This document shows positions 63,373-64,000 of a stretch of DNA of 64,000 nucleotides, in pieces. Position 1 is the stretch's first letter. Every line of letters starts with the position of its first letter. A program made the position numbers and the translations under genes. The DNA is from Micropruina sonneratiae (GTDB taxonomy: Bacteria > Actinomycetota > Actinomycetes > Propionibacteriales > Propionibacteriaceae), in contig NZ_JAPDHX010000002.1 of the NCBI RefSeq assembly GCF_025972045.1, forward strand, positions 186,001 to 250,000, given 5' to 3'. The notes under the pieces were generated by a model, which saw only the letters and a program-made list of their open reading frames with translations, ran no database searches and was not told the origin of the DNA.

Positions 63373-63946
63373 GCGATTCGAGCTCGGCGGTCAGGTTCCG
63401 CCGTGCGGCCGCCTCGCGTGCCGCCACCTCGGCGCCGTGGTAGATCGGCCGCGCCAGTCGCTGCAGCAGCCGCACCCGGCGCCAGGGGCGCCAGTCGGCG
63501 ACGGCCGGGCCCAGCTCGGCCCGCAGGTCGCGCACCGATTCGGTGTAGCGGACGGGGTCGGCGCCGAGCACCCACAGGTCGGCGTCACACACCACCGCCC
63601 CGGCCCGATCGTCGGGGGACACCCGATGGTCGCGGGTGAGCAGCACCAGCCGCTCGACCTCGGCCACGTCGCCCTCGGGCAGGACGCCGGAGAGCAGGTC
63701 GCGGGCGAGCGCGGCCGAAGCAGCCTCGTCGATGCCGGGGCGGTTGCGATGGATCGCGTCGTGGAACCACAGCGCCAGCAACTCCGCACGCCCGGCATCG
63801 CGGTCGGCCGCCGCCGCCAGGCACTCGAACAGGTGCCTGCGGTCGTGGTAGCGCCGGTGCGGTTCGCTCCACGCCGCTAGCAGTCGCTCGGCGATGGCGC
63901 GGTGGCCGGACAGCGGCCAGCGACTCAGAACAGCCTGATCAGCCAT
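63353..63946 (-). CDS. HD-domain metal-dependent hydrolase
   Basis: 197 residues. The HD pattern is visible as RRYHDRRHLFE (H34, D35, H38) and ALWFHDAIH (H62, D63), with a later acidic VVCDADLWVLG. Such predicted phosphohydrolases of about 200 residues act on nucleotides or related phosphates; the substrate is unknown. ATG 63946 overlaps the preceding gene's end by 22 nt, so it is probably translated by coupling. It overlaps the VOC gene tail by 20 bp. Confidence 0.82.
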   Translation of the reverse strand: MADQAVLSRWPLSGHRAIAERLLAAWSEPHRRYHDRRHLFECLAAAADRDAGRAELLALWFHDAIHRNRPGIDEAASAALARDLLSGVLPEGDVAEVERLVLLTRDHRVSPDDRAGAVVCDADLWVLGADPVRYTESVRDLRAELGPAVADWRPWRRVRLLQRLARPIYHGAEVAAREAAARRNLTAELESLSPGRS

Positions 63947-64000
63947 GCCGCCAACCCCGCGCAGGCACAGGCGAACAGCACACTGACGAAGGTGCCGATG
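63925..64000 (-). CDS. C-terminal end of a membrane protein, cut by the window edge
   Basis: The minus-strand frame reads IGTFVSVLFACACAGLAAWL then IRLF and a TGA at 63925-63927. It is a hydrophobic helix that ends inside the start of the HD gene. Only the last 24 or so residues are in the window, so the family cannot be told. Confidence 0.5.
   Translation of the reverse strand, partial: IGTFVSVLFACACAGLAAWLIRLF

Overview
This window is one continuous stretch of a very GC-rich actinobacterial chromosome with densely packed genes on both strands. Several things point to the Propionibacteriaceae. Glycolytic phosphofructokinase is the pyrophosphate-dependent type (GGDD and PKTIDND motifs). GlgE/GlgX alpha-glucan metabolism is present. 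The actinobacterial block cysteine desulfurase - mnmA - MetE-like - ligA - ACT protein - gatCAB is recognisable, and hisI-trpE-(Trp membrane protein)-(HGxxPAAW)-trpC-trpB-trpA-lgt-gltBD follows the usual actinobacterial order. The species cannot be named from this sequence alone.

Layout. 1-4.6 kb (minus): glgX then glgE, followed by the first codons of another gene. 4.8-9.8 kb (plus): cysteine desulfurase, mnmA and a MetE-like gene. The first two are separated by a DUF222/HNH (13E12-type) gene that lies between inverted copies of a 31-bp REP-like palindrome. 9.86-12.87 kb (minus): a decayed set consisting of an ATPase/HTH regulator with many frameshifts, a half-length FAD oxidoreductase and a frameshifted fragment. 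13-22 kb: a small membrane protein, ligA, a YCII/DGPF protein with its ECF sigma factor, two small ORFs, the ACT protein, and gatC-gatA-gatB with 4-nt overlaps. 22-26 kb: a REPIN-like double palindrome, an unknown gene, serC-serA, a VanZ-like gene and a TIGR03085 gene. 26.3-34.4 kb: hisI, the trp genes with a phosphatase and small membrane proteins between them, a Sco1-like lipoprotein and lgt. 34.4-42.4 kb: an N/Q-rich unknown protein, gltB-gltD and an SgcJ-like protein. 42.7-49.9 kb: accessory metabolism, including an operon of a terpene-cyclase-fold protein, a cystathionine gamma-type PLP enzyme and a GNAT protein, then a rifamycin-phosphotransferase-like dikinase and a serine hydrolase. 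50.1-55.2 kb: dnaE, a membrane protein and a CHAD protein. 55.3-64 kb: a broken metallophosphoesterase, PPi-phosphofructokinase, a Tad-like protein, a MalY-type lyase, a YciO/Sua5 protein, an orphan NarL-type regulator, PPK2, an MFS exporter, a VOC protein, an HD hydrolase and the tail of one more gene.

How the genes work together. Sulfur moves from cysteine desulfurase to MnmA for tRNA thiolation. GatCAB amidates mischarged Glu/Asp-tRNA. SerC and SerA make serine, which TrpB condenses with indole. GltBD supplies glutamate. PPi-PFK, PPK2 and the polyphosphate-binding CHAD protein suggest an energy economy that leans on pyrophosphate and polyphosphate.

The most general pattern I see is translational. 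At least twenty genes have a -10-like hexamer (mostly TANNNT) exactly 6-7 nt before the start codon and no Shine-Dalgarno sequence, so they are probably leaderless. I used this to correct many starts. The strongest candidate for something undescribed is the HNH unit at 6.0-7.65 kb, with its inverted palindromes and two perfect TTATCCACA-type boxes upstream of the gene. No rRNA, tRNA, CRISPR array or recognisable insertion-sequence transposase was found.
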